Assembly: GCA_016180275.1 (NCBI GenBank)
Contig: JACPBN010000090.1
Location: forward strand, 1 to 13,097
Direction: 5' to 3'
DNA: 13,097 bases
Origin: Candidatus Woesearchaeota archaeon
GTDB lineage: Archaea; Nanobdellota; Nanobdellia; Woesearchaeales; UBA10200
The notes under the pieces are model-generated. The model had not been told where the DNA came from. It searched no databases and saw nothing but the letters and a program-made list of their open reading frames with translations. Within the stretch, counting starts at the first letter, position 1, and the number at the start of each line of letters is the position of its first letter. The translations under genes and the position numbers were made by a program. Of the stretch, positions 6,861 to 12,756 are shown piece by piece.

Positions 6861-7547
6861 ATGAAACTGGAGAAACTAAAAGATAAAATACCTATAGAAT
6901 TATATGAGATATTAGTTGCAGAGAATATTTCTGAGTTAAGGCAAGCACAAGTAAAAGCGATTAAAGCAGGCTTGTTAGAAAATAAGAATTTGCTAATCTG
7001 CACGCCGACTGCATCAGGCAAGACATTAATTGCTGAGATGGCTTTTGTAAAAAGCATTCTTAACAGAGAAGGAAAATGTGTTTATATTGTACCGTTAAAG
7101 GCGCTTGCCTCCGAGAAGTATAATGAGTTTAGGAGAAAGTATGATAATAAGGAAGCAAACAGAGAGTTGTTTAGAGTTGCGCTATCCATAGGTGATTTTG
7201 ACAAGACTGATTCTTATTTGGAAAGATATGATCTTTTGTTAGTAACGCCTGAAAAAATAGATTCGCTCATTAGGCACCATGCACCTTGGCTGAAAGAAGT
7301 CAGAACAGTAATAATTGACGAAATACATTTATTGAATGATGCAGACCGCGGACCTACATTAGAAATAATTATTACCATGATGAAAATGATGTTAAAGAAA
7401 ATACACATTATTGGCTTGTCTGCAACCATAGGTAATCCAAAAGAATTAGCTGAATGGCTGAATGCAGAGCTGGTTGAAGATGACTGGAGACCTGTTAAGC
7501 TGGAGAAAGGGATATATCATGACGGCAAAGTTGAGATGTATGAATAA
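6861..7547 (+). CDS. Truncated Hel308/Ski2-like helicase, first RecA domain only
   Basis: A 228-aa protein that contains only the N-terminal ATPase lobe of a superfamily 2 helicase of the Hel308/Ski2 type. It carries a Q-motif-like ELRQAQ at 25-30, motif I TPTASGKT at 48-55, motif Ia PLKALASEK at 78-86, motif Ib TPEK at 129-132, motif II DEIH at 153-156 and motif III SATIGN at 187-192. It then breaks off at a TAA soon after GIYHDGK, where full-length archaeal Hel308 (about 700 aa) continues into the second RecA lobe, winged helix and ratchet domains. Motifs IV-VI are absent and nothing helicase-like follows in other frames before the convergent gene, so it is a deletion and not a simple frameshift. 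All ATP-binding motifs are intact. It may be a decayed gene or a kept single-lobe protein. The ORF extends upstream to a TTG at 6843, but the ATG at 6861 fits the promoter better. Confidence 0.8.
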   Translation: MKLEKLKDKIPIELYEILVAENISELRQAQVKAIKAGLLENKNLLICTPTASGKTLIAEMAFVKSILNREGKCVYIVPLKALASEKYNEFRRKYDNKEANRELFRVALSIGDFDKTDSYLERYDLLLVTPEKIDSLIRHHAPWLKEVRTVIIDEIHLLNDADRGPTLEIIITMMKMMLKKIHIIGLSATIGNPKELAEWLNAELVEDDWRPVKLEKGIYHDGKVEMYE

Positions 7548-7578
7548 TTTATAAAAAATAATCTCAGTGGAATAAATC

Positions 7579-8148
7579 CTATTTTACATATTTTCTATAA
7601 AAGTCTGCATAGAATATATTCTGAGTGAATATCATCGCCGGAAATCCAACTAAGATAAGCACCATAAGAAGAAATAAAATAGCTAGCCCTACAGTTTTCA
7701 GTAAAACAATTAAATACTCGCCAAAATTATTAAACACAGGCACGATAGCATTAAAATCAAAAAAAGATCCTACAGTGCCATTCTTAATAAAATTTATGTA
7801 CAGGATTGGGAGAATAAATAGGCTAATAAACAAAATGACTAAAATCCCTATAAGTGGGTTAAACATAGTAGAAATGGCCTGAATTACAACAAATACCAGA
7901 ATAAAGGGAATTGTCTTTAAAAACATAAAAAAACCAAGACTCAAATTATCTTTAAAATTGAATTCAGGCAATTCCTTAAAGTCATTATTAAGAAATTGTC
8001 TTATAATAACAACTAAATAACCGTAATTTGCAAAGGATCCTAATATAGGCAATAATAGCCACAGGATATTCAGCATACCAATCGGCCTGTTGAAAGGATA
8101 CTTAAATGCAGTTTTAAAATCCAATGAATTATTTAGATTATTTGCCAT
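7579..8148 (-). CDS. DUF4013-like integral membrane protein
   Basis: A 189-aa hydrophobic protein with about four or five membrane segments at roughly 23-49, 71-95, 97-121 and 143-172. The N-terminus (AFKYPFNRPIGMLNILWLLL, then PILGSFANYGYLVVIIRQ and ELPEF) resembles the archaeal DUF4013 family, whose members share the pattern of a YPF motif, PILG and GY followed by an LPEF-like turn. The function of that family is unknown. The gene lies 36 bp downstream of ftsY on the same strand. It has its own TATA box overlapping the end of ftsY, so it may be expressed from its own promoter as well as by read-through. Confidence 0.72.
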   Translation of the reverse strand: MANNLNNSLDFKTAFKYPFNRPIGMLNILWLLLPILGSFANYGYLVVIIRQFLNNDFKELPEFNFKDNLSLGFFMFLKTIPFILVFVVIQAISTMFNPLIGILVILFISLFILPILYINFIKNGTVGSFFDFNAIVPVFNNFGEYLIVLLKTVGLAILFLLMVLILVGFPAMIFTQNIFYADFYRKYVK

Positions 8149-8170
8149 TGTTTTGTAAGTTAAGAGAGCA

Positions 8171-8179
8171 GAATATATA
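8171..8179 (-). promoter_or_regulatory. TATA box of the DUF4013-like gene
   Basis: The minus strand reads AGGTTTATATATTC just after the ftsY stop. TTTATATAT sits about 25-30 bases before the ATG at 8148. An imperfect dyad, AAACCT and AGGTTT with two bases between (8179-8192), straddles the ftsY stop codon and the BRE position of this promoter. Confidence 0.5.
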
Positions 8180-8184
8180 AACCT

Positions 8185-10041
8185 TTAGGTTTCCAGCCCA
8201 ACACTCGCAATTATCTTCTCTTTATCGAACAACTCCAGGTCTTCGTAAGATTGCCCGACACCCAAGAATATTATCGGTTTTTTTGTAACGTAGCTTATTG
8301 AGATTGCTGCGCCGCCTTTCTCATCCACATCTGCTTTTGCAAGAACAATGCCGTCAATGCCTACTGCTGCATTAAATTGCTTGCATTGCTCGACTGCATC
8401 ATTGCCAACTATTGCTTCGCCAACAAATATTTTTAAATCCGGCTTTGAAACTCTAACAATCTTCTTCATTTCATCTACAAGGTTTGTATTGCTATGCATC
8501 CTGCCAGCAGTATCTATGAGCACAACATCAATGTTATGGGCTTTTGCATGGGCAATTGCATCAAATGCTACAGCAGCCGGATCTGAGCCATAGTCATGCT
8601 TAATCATTCTGATACCAAGAGCGTTTGCATGCAACTGCAGCTGGTCAATTGCTGCTGCCCTGAAAGTGTCTGCTGCTGCCAATACAACAGTTTGCTTATT
8701 TGCAAGAAAATATTTGGAAATTTTTGCTATGCTGGTAGTTTTCCCGGAACCATTAATCCCAAAAAAACAGATAACGTAAGGCGCATTTTCATTCTGGCGC
8801 TTAGTTTTTATTTTTTCTAGGAGGCCTATCGAAGGAATATCAAATAATGATTCAATGCTCTGTTTTAATGAGGTCAAGATAGCAGCATCTACTTTTGTCC
8901 TAGTTATTGGCTTATCTACAAGCGTTTGCTTCAAATCAAGCTTTATTTTTTCAATTACTTCAACTGCCACATTGTTTTCTAATAAAGCAACTTCCAGCTC
9001 CCAGAACAAGCCTTCAAATTGTTTCTCATCAAGACGTTTAGCTGTTACTTTTTGCTTTATTTTTGAGAAAAAACCTTTGGCTTCTTCCTGAATTATTTCC
9101 TGAGCAGGCTTTTGTGAAGCCAGAGATGTTTCTTTTTGTGGCAGTGAAATTTCAGAGTGTGTTTTTATTGGGTCTGAAATTTTTTCTATGGTTTTTTGTT
9201 GCGATGATGCAATTGTTTCTATTTTTTGTTTTTCTTCAGACGTCTGTACTTTTTTTATGGGTATTTTTTGAGCAGTTGGCATTGTTACCAGCTGTTCTTC
9301 TTGTTTTTGCCCTACTTTAACTGCAAACTCTTCTTTTTTAGCAAAAAATTTAGATTTAAGCTTTGAGAAAAAACCTTGTTTTTCTTCTTCCTCGATTACT
9401 TTTTTTGATTCTGTCAGTTCCTGAAGTTCATCTGGTTTTTGCTCATTTAAATTTTCTTCAACTGCTTTATTTTCTACTTCTATAAATGTGCGCCCTATGT
9501 CTTTTGACTCAACTTCAAAAGAAGGCCTTTCAATCTCTACAGGTTTAATTTCATCTTCTTTAATATCATTTATAATAGATGGTTCAGAAGAAACACCTAA
9601 TTGCTTTTCTTCAAATTTGTAATCTACTTTTTTCTTAGGAACAACTTTTGGCTCATCTTGTTTTAGCTTTTTCTTTTCTTTAGGCTGTTCCAACTGCGGT
9701 TTTTTTTGAGATTGTTGCTGAGTTTTTTGCTGTGGTTTTTGATCAGCAACAGGCAATTGAAAGGTTAGTTGATCCTTTTTTTCCATAGGTTTTTCTATTT
9801 TTTGTTCCTGCTTTACAACTAGTTTTGTTTCTGGTTCAGGCATTATCTCTGATTTAGATGTTATTTCTGGTTTTGTCTCTGGCAATTGCTGTTGTGAAAG
9901 CTGCTGTTCTGTCTGTTTGGATGAAACAGGCTGCTCTGCTTTAACTTCTTCCTCAATAATCTCCTCTTTAGCCACAGCATTAAACTTCTCTGTTATTGTG
10001 CTAATTGTACTTTTCAGTTTTTCTTTCAGGAATTTGAACAT
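8185..10041 (-). CDS. ftsY: Signal recognition particle receptor FtsY
   Basis: SRP receptor GTPase that docks SRP-bound ribosomes at the membrane. The C-terminal NG domain (about 337-618) is clear: N subdomain helices at about 337-405, then G1 GINGSGKTTS at 428-437, the insertion-box motif DTFRAAAIDQL at 458-468, G3 DTAGR at 510-514, G4 region LAKADVDEKGG at 567-577 and the closing GVGQ at 594-597. The G4 Thr of the usual TKxD is Ala here; the Lys and Asp are kept. The first 336 residues are an unusually long Gln/Glu/Lys/Pro-rich linker. It carries three amphipathic basic helices: MFKFLKEKLKSTI at the very start, GFFSKLKSKFFAKK at 223-236 and GFFSKIKQKVTAKR at 323-336. At 618 aa it is much longer than typical archaeal FtsY (about 300-400 aa). 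The TATA about 28 bases upstream suggests a leaderless mRNA. Confidence 0.96.
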   Translation of the reverse strand: MFKFLKEKLKSTISTITEKFNAVAKEEIIEEEVKAEQPVSSKQTEQQLSQQQLPETKPEITSKSEIMPEPETKLVVKQEQKIEKPMEKKDQLTFQLPVADQKPQQKTQQQSQKKPQLEQPKEKKKLKQDEPKVVPKKKVDYKFEEKQLGVSSEPSIINDIKEDEIKPVEIERPSFEVESKDIGRTFIEVENKAVEENLNEQKPDELQELTESKKVIEEEEKQGFFSKLKSKFFAKKEEFAVKVGQKQEEQLVTMPTAQKIPIKKVQTSEEKQKIETIASSQQKTIEKISDPIKTHSEISLPQKETSLASQKPAQEIIQEEAKGFFSKIKQKVTAKRLDEKQFEGLFWELEVALLENNVAVEVIEKIKLDLKQTLVDKPITRTKVDAAILTSLKQSIESLFDIPSIGLLEKIKTKRQNENAPYVICFFGINGSGKTTSIAKISKYFLANKQTVVLAAADTFRAAAIDQLQLHANALGIRMIKHDYGSDPAAVAFDAIAHAKAHNIDVVLIDTAGRMHSNTNLVDEMKKIVRVSKPDLKIFVGEAIVGNDAVEQCKQFNAAVGIDGIVLAKADVDEKGGAAISISYVTKKPIIFLGVGQSYEDLELFDKEKIIASVGLET

Positions 10042-10063
10042 AGGGTAATTTTTAACTGCGAAG

Positions 10064-10073
10064 GTATATAAAA
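10064..10073 (-). promoter_or_regulatory. TATA box of ftsY
   Basis: The minus strand reads TTTTATATACC, centred about 28 bases before the ftsY ATG at 10041. This is a strong archaeal TATA match. Confidence 0.55.
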
Positions 10074-10141
10074 TTTGTTGTTTTTGAGGGATGCCGTTGC
10101 AAATTTTAACATTATAAAATATATAAATGTCAATTTCGCAA

Positions 10142-10152
10142 CTTTTAAATAT
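10142..10152 (+). promoter_or_regulatory. TATA box of scpA
   Basis: CTTTTAAATAT is centred about 27 bases before the ATG at 10174, with GCAA upstream where a BRE would lie. A second AT-rich TATA-like stretch lies at about 10113-10126 and is less well placed. The 132-bp divergent region between ftsY and scpA holds these promoters and no gene. Confidence 0.55.
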
Positions 10153-10173
10153 AAGTAATGCTGAAGATTTAGT

Positions 10174-11106
10174 ATGGCAGAAAAAAAAGATGTTGATAAC
10201 GGTATTGCTAATAATGCAGAGATGTTAAATAAAGGAGATAACCTGGAACTTCTTTCTTATACTGAAGCACCAAAGCTTGAGAACAAAAGAATAACTGCTG
10301 AGAAAGAACAAGGCAGAATCATCATAACCAGCCAAGAAGGCATATTTGAGCTGCTGTTTGACAAAGATGAAATCAGCTGGCAGTCAATTATTCTTGAACT
10401 GGTCAGAACTAACCAGATGAATCCTTGGGACATAGATATTACTTTATTATCGCATAAATACCTTGAGATTATACAAACATTGAAAGAGCTTGATTTTAGG
10501 ATTTCTGGCAAGATTGTGCTTGCAGCTGCGTTATTATTGAAAATCAAATCAAATAGGTTAGTAGGAGAAGATTTGGATTATCTTGACAGCTTATTTGCGC
10601 AGAGCGAGGGCGGAGATGATTTAGATTATGGCGCAGATTTAACTGCGCAGCAAATAGCGCAGCAGTTTAAGCTGTCTCCTGAAGAGATGAAGTTACTGCC
10701 AAGAACGCCTGCAATGCGCAATAGAAAAGTTTCGATTTATGATTTGATAGAAGCATTGCAGAAAGCAATGGAAGTCAAACGCAGGAGAGTATTAAGAGAC
10801 CTGCCTGCACAAGCTTTTGTTGCGCCTAAAAAGAAAAAAGAGATCAGCATGATGATTTATGAAGTGTTTGCAAGAATAAAAAGCTACTTTCTGACAAATA
10901 AAAACACTAAACTAACATTTACACAGCTTTTGCCTAGTGATACAAAAGAGGATAAAGTTTATACATTCATTCCGTTACTGCATTTAAGCAATGCAAGAAA
11001 GATTGATATTAATCAGGAAGTTCCTTTTGGAGAGATTGAGATACAATTGTTGACACAGCAGGCACATGAGAAGGTTGGGAAAGAATTAGGAGAGCAGGCT
11101 TCTTAG
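10174..11106 (+). CDS. scpA: Segregation and condensation protein A (kleisin)
   Basis: Kleisin subunit that bridges the SMC ATPase heads in chromosome organisation. The N-terminal SMC-neck-binding region is at about 53-130, with the family-typical WQSIILELVRTNQMNPWDID at 69-88 and FRISGKIVLAAALLLKIKS at 108-126. A variable acidic linker (about 131-215) follows. The C-terminal winged helix (about 222-295) contains LTFTQLLPS and, further on, TFIPLLHLSNARKIDINQE. The 310-aa length is slightly above usual because of a 50-residue N-terminal charged extension (MAEKKDVDNGIANNAEM...). The promoter spacing supports this ATG. No smc gene is in view; archaeal scpA is often next to smc, so here it is either separated or beyond the window. 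Confidence 0.9.
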   Translation: MAEKKDVDNGIANNAEMLNKGDNLELLSYTEAPKLENKRITAEKEQGRIIITSQEGIFELLFDKDEISWQSIILELVRTNQMNPWDIDITLLSHKYLEIIQTLKELDFRISGKIVLAAALLLKIKSNRLVGEDLDYLDSLFAQSEGGDDLDYGADLTAQQIAQQFKLSPEEMKLLPRTPAMRNRKVSIYDLIEALQKAMEVKRRRVLRDLPAQAFVAPKKKKEISMMIYEVFARIKSYFLTNKNTKLTFTQLLPSDTKEDKVYTFIPLLHLSNARKIDINQEVPFGEIEIQLLTQQAHEKVGKELGEQAS

Positions 11107-11124
11107 CAGAGTAATAAAGTTAAT

Positions 11125-11140
11125 GTTTATAGTTTAAAGA
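11125..11140 (+). promoter_or_regulatory. TATA region of the zinc-ribbon gene
   Basis: The stretch GTTTATAGTTTAAAGA holds two overlapping TATA-like cores. Transcription from near 11155-11165 would leave a very short leader ending in the Shine-Dalgarno GAGGAGG, about seven bases before the ATG at 11175. Confidence 0.4.
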
Positions 11141-11174
11141 GACAGCAACACAAAAATGCAGAGGAGGAATAAAA

Positions 11175-11312
11175 ATGATGTTAAAGAAGGCAAAAAAGAG
11201 CAAACCTAAGTTATTCAAGAGACTGATCAAATGCTTAGCTTGTGGAAGAAGATTTGAGGCAGGGCATAAGCTGAGATTGTACTGCGACAAATGCAAGGGT
11301 AAAGGGAAGTAG
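11175..11312 (+). CDS. 45-residue zinc-ribbon protein
   Basis: A short ORF supported by a strong Shine-Dalgarno (GAGGAGG at 11161-11167) and two consecutive ATG codons. Two CxxC knuckles, Cys20-Leu-Ala-Cys23 and Cys37-Asp-Lys-Cys40, are separated by 13 residues, the pattern of a single zinc ribbon. The 16 residues before it and the last five are very basic (KKAKKSKPK..., KGKGK), which suggests binding to RNA or DNA, perhaps the ribosome. It is not ribosomal protein L40e, whose spacing and conserved residues differ. A T6 run follows five bases after the stop. The family is not recognised. Confidence 0.65.
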   Translation: MMLKKAKKSKPKLFKRLIKCLACGRRFEAGHKLRLYCDKCKGKGK

Positions 11313-11316
11313 AGAG

Positions 11317-11322
11317 TTTTTT
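11317..11322 (+). terminator. Poly-T terminator after the zinc-ribbon gene
   Basis: A T6 run lies just after the TAG. A longer T8 run at 11396-11403 could act as a back-up terminator before the structured element that follows. Confidence 0.35.
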
Positions 11323-11403
11323 ATTTCGCTAATTTTCTTAGATGCGATAAGATAAATTTTAATTTGACATATTTAGAGGCAGTCTTGTTTATAACTTTTT
11401 TTT

Positions 11404-11631
11404 AAGTATGTGCATAGTAAAGATTTACGAAGCAGCTGCCGCAGTTGGCACTTACATTAATCAGATGAAGAGTTGCTCCTCCTCTACATTGTATTTAGCA
11501 AATGTGAGAATAGAAAAGCATTGCATGTTGCATTAGTTGATTCGTAGCTTTATTGTATTGCCCGTCGCAACATTCTCTTTGTTACTGGATTTGTGCCAAC
11601 TAAATTGGCGGCAGCTGCTATGCACCTACTT
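11404..11631 (+). ncRNA. Candidate structured RNA with long closing stem
   Basis: This lies in the 337-bp gap between the zinc-ribbon gene and eIF6, which holds no convincing ORF. The two ends pair over many bases in three segments. AAGTA plus GTGCATA (11404-11416) pairs with TATGCAC plus TACTT (11619-11631) with one mismatch. GCAGCTGCCGC (11432-11442) pairs with GCGGCAGCTGC (11608-11618). AGTTGGCAC (11443-11451) pairs with GTGCCAACT (11593-11601). The 5' strand carries a small hairpin (GTAA/TTAC, 11417-11428) and the 3' strand a 6-base bulge. Inside are a hairpin CTC-ACATT/AATGT-GAG (11482-11508) and a stem GTTGC/GCAAC (11527-11531 with 11567-11571). The stems are G+C-rich against the AT-rich background. 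T5 follows the 3' end. RNase P and SRP signatures were not found. It could instead be a palindromic mobile element, and the strand is not certain. Confidence 0.5.
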
Positions 11632-11634
11632 TTT
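11630..11634 (+). terminator. Poly-T run at the 3' end of the candidate RNA
   Basis: Five T directly overlap and follow the last pairs of the closing stem, as expected for an archaeal terminator of a plus-strand RNA. The minus-strand 3' flank is A8 and would not terminate, which favours plus-strand transcription. Confidence 0.3.
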
Positions 11635-11641
11635 AAGCAAG

Positions 11642-11651
11642 CTTTTTAAAT
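11642..11651 (+). promoter_or_regulatory. TATA box of eIF6
   Basis: CTTTTTAAAT lies 23-32 bases before the ATG at 11674. It overlaps the earlier in-frame ATG at 11650, which argues that translation starts at 11674 on a leaderless mRNA. Confidence 0.45.
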
Positions 11652-11673
11652 GATGCCAGAGTATTCTCTATTT

Positions 11674-12336
11674 ATGAAAGTTTTAGTCACAAATTTCAAT
11701 GGAAATCCAAATATTGGATTATATATGTTTGCATCAGAGAAGTATTGCTTGGTTGGATTAGATGTAGCTGCACAGGAAATTGCGCAGATAAAGAAAGTCC
11801 TTAAAGTGCCTGTGCACCAGCTAAATATAGCAGGAACTTCAATGGTTGGTGTGTTTTGCGCAGGCAATTCTAATAAACTGTTAATTCCTGGAATTATATT
11901 TGATAATGAACTAGCCAAGCTGGATAAATTAAAGATAGATTATAAGATAATAAAAACGCATCTTACTGCATTAGGCAATAATATTCTTTGCAATGATAAA
12001 GGGGCTTTAGTCAATGAGGAGTTTTCTGCCGCAGAGATAAAAGCAATTAAAGATGCATTAGGCGTGCCAGTTAAAACCGGAAAGATTGCTGAGCTGGATG
12101 CAGTCGGAGCTTTAGGAGTTTTAAATAAAAAAGCATGCTTAGTTAATACAGATGCTACACAGAATGAGATTCAGCACATAAAGGATATTCTTGGTGTTGA
12201 CAGCGAGACATGTACTGTAAACATGGGCAATCCATTTGTAAAGTCCGGAATAGTTTGCAATAGCAATGGAGTTATAATCGGCGACCAGAGCGGCGGCCCA
12301 GAGATGGCATATATTGCTGAAGTGCTGGGATTCTAA
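11674..12336 (+). CDS. eif6: Translation initiation factor 6 (ribosome anti-association factor)
   Basis: Binds the large ribosomal subunit and prevents premature joining with the small subunit; it acts in subunit maturation. The protein shows the five-fold repeated alpha/beta units of the pentein family: a recurring core of the kind GNPNIGLYMFASEKYCLVG, then short units ending in V or L followed by a helix (EIAQIKKVLKVPV, ELAKLDKLKI, EIKAIKDALGVPV, EIQHIKDILGV). Each unit contains an Asn or Asp turn. The C-terminal GNPFVKSGIVCNSNGVIIGDQSGGPEMAYI is typical. From the ATG at 11674 (MKVLVTNFNGNPNIG) it is 220 aa, the usual archaeal length. The open frame continues eight codons upstream to 11650, but that would put the TATA box inside the gene. 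It stands alone as a single-gene unit. Confidence 0.93.
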   Translation: MKVLVTNFNGNPNIGLYMFASEKYCLVGLDVAAQEIAQIKKVLKVPVHQLNIAGTSMVGVFCAGNSNKLLIPGIIFDNELAKLDKLKIDYKIIKTHLTALGNNILCNDKGALVNEEFSAAEIKAIKDALGVPVKTGKIAELDAVGALGVLNKKACLVNTDATQNEIQHIKDILGVDSETCTVNMGNPFVKSGIVCNSNGVIIGDQSGGPEMAYIAEVLGF

Positions 12337-12340
12337 GATA

Positions 12341-12372
12341 ATTTCAGTAAATTACACTAATTTTACCGAAAT
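12341..12372. repeat. Imperfect inverted repeat between eIF6 and the TumE-like gene
   Basis: ATTTC (12341-12345) pairs with GAAAT (12368-12372) and GTAAA (12347-12351) with TTTAC (12362-12366), with one mismatch between the two segments, two further pairs after a bulge and a loop ACACT. It may be a weak terminator for eIF6. Its right arm also covers the BRE position of the next promoter, so it could be a second regulatory site. Confidence 0.35.
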
Positions 12373-12382
12373 ATTTAAATAT
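12373..12382 (+). promoter_or_regulatory. TATA box of the TumE-TumA-like locus
   Basis: TTTAAATATA preceded by CCGAAATA, a good BRE plus TATA pair. Transcription would start near 12400, inside the palindrome that follows, leaving a leader of about 15 bases with the Shine-Dalgarno GGAG at 12405-12408. Confidence 0.6.
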
Positions 12383-12403
12383 ATGACTTACTAAGTCATA
12401 TAT
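12379..12403. promoter_or_regulatory. Perfect 25-bp palindrome, likely operator of the TumE-TumA-like locus
   Basis: The arms ATATATGACTTA (12379-12390) and TAAGTCATATAT (12392-12403) are exact inverted copies around a single C. The left arm overlaps the end of the TATA box and the right arm covers the predicted start of transcription, so a bound dimer would exclude TBP or polymerase. The winged-helix protein encoded second in this locus is the obvious candidate to bind it; this is inference. Confidence 0.7.
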
Positions 12404-12414
12404 AGGAGACCTAG

Positions 12415-12744
12415 ATGAAGATACTAATTGACGGATTAAATGAGTTTTACAGTGAAAATGTAAGGCTTGTAAAAACATTGATGAAGAGAGAATCTCCTAA
12501 AGAATATCATGAATTATTGAAATGGGCATTTCAGATGCTGTATTTTGATGAAGGAAAATGGGTTGAGATATGCAGAATAGATAATTACCTCCATGATGGG
12601 CAAAAAGGAAGCCATATCCATATTTATGATAGAGATGAAGTAAAAAGAATGGAGTTAACTTTTCATGAAGCTGAAAAACTTATCAAAGAGATAAGTGAAA
12701 AGATGTTAAAAGAAGAATTTAAGCAAACTGTAAAATTTGAGTAG
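12415..12744 (+). CDS. TumE/DUF6516-like toxin of a toxin-antitoxin pair
   Basis: A 109-aa protein resembling the TumE (DUF6516) family. The most telling part is a central stretch with RIDN at 54-57, then His60 (YLHDG) and a closely spaced HIH at 67-69 (KGSHIHIYD), matching the Arg-Ile/Tyr-Asp-Asn plus His-cluster pattern of that family. A helical tail rich in Glu and Lys (84-104) follows. In known loci of this type the toxin gene is followed by a winged-helix antitoxin of the HVO_A0114 family, as seen here three bases downstream. The start is supported by Shine-Dalgarno GGAG six bases upstream. Toxicity and the target are not evident from the sequence. The assignment rests on remembered family patterns plus gene context. 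Confidence 0.72.
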   Translation: MKILIDGLNEFYSENVRLVKTLMKRESPKEYHELLKWAFQMLYFDEGKWVEICRIDNYLHDGQKGSHIHIYDRDEVKRMELTFHEAEKLIKEISEKMLKEEFKQTVKFE

Positions 12745-12756
12745 GAGATGATGAAT

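Noticed and set aside
8348..9320. Plus-strand open frames antisense to ftsY
   Set aside because: They follow from the skewed codon use of the Lys/Gln/Glu-rich linker and NG domain on the other strand, and show no ribosome-binding site or recognisable domain.
11175..11312. Ribosomal protein L40e
   Set aside because: Size and the two CxxC motifs suggested it, but the spacing between the Cys pairs and the surrounding residues do not match L40e.
11404..11631. RNase P RNA or SRP 7S RNA
   Set aside because: The conserved blocks expected for RNase P (GAGGAAAGTCC-like and ACAGAAA-like) and the SRP helix 8 core (GGAAG with AGCAGC-like partner) were not found on either strand, and the segment is shorter than usual for these RNAs.
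11404..11631. Terminal inverted repeats of an insertion sequence or MITE
   Set aside because: There is no transposase ORF and no clear target-site duplication; the arms are interrupted at different places. It is kept as the main alternative to the RNA call, since copy number cannot be checked here.
11650..11673. Upstream start of eIF6 with eight extra residues
   Set aside because: The extra residues are not family-like, and the TATA box overlaps this ATG, so a transcript would not include it.
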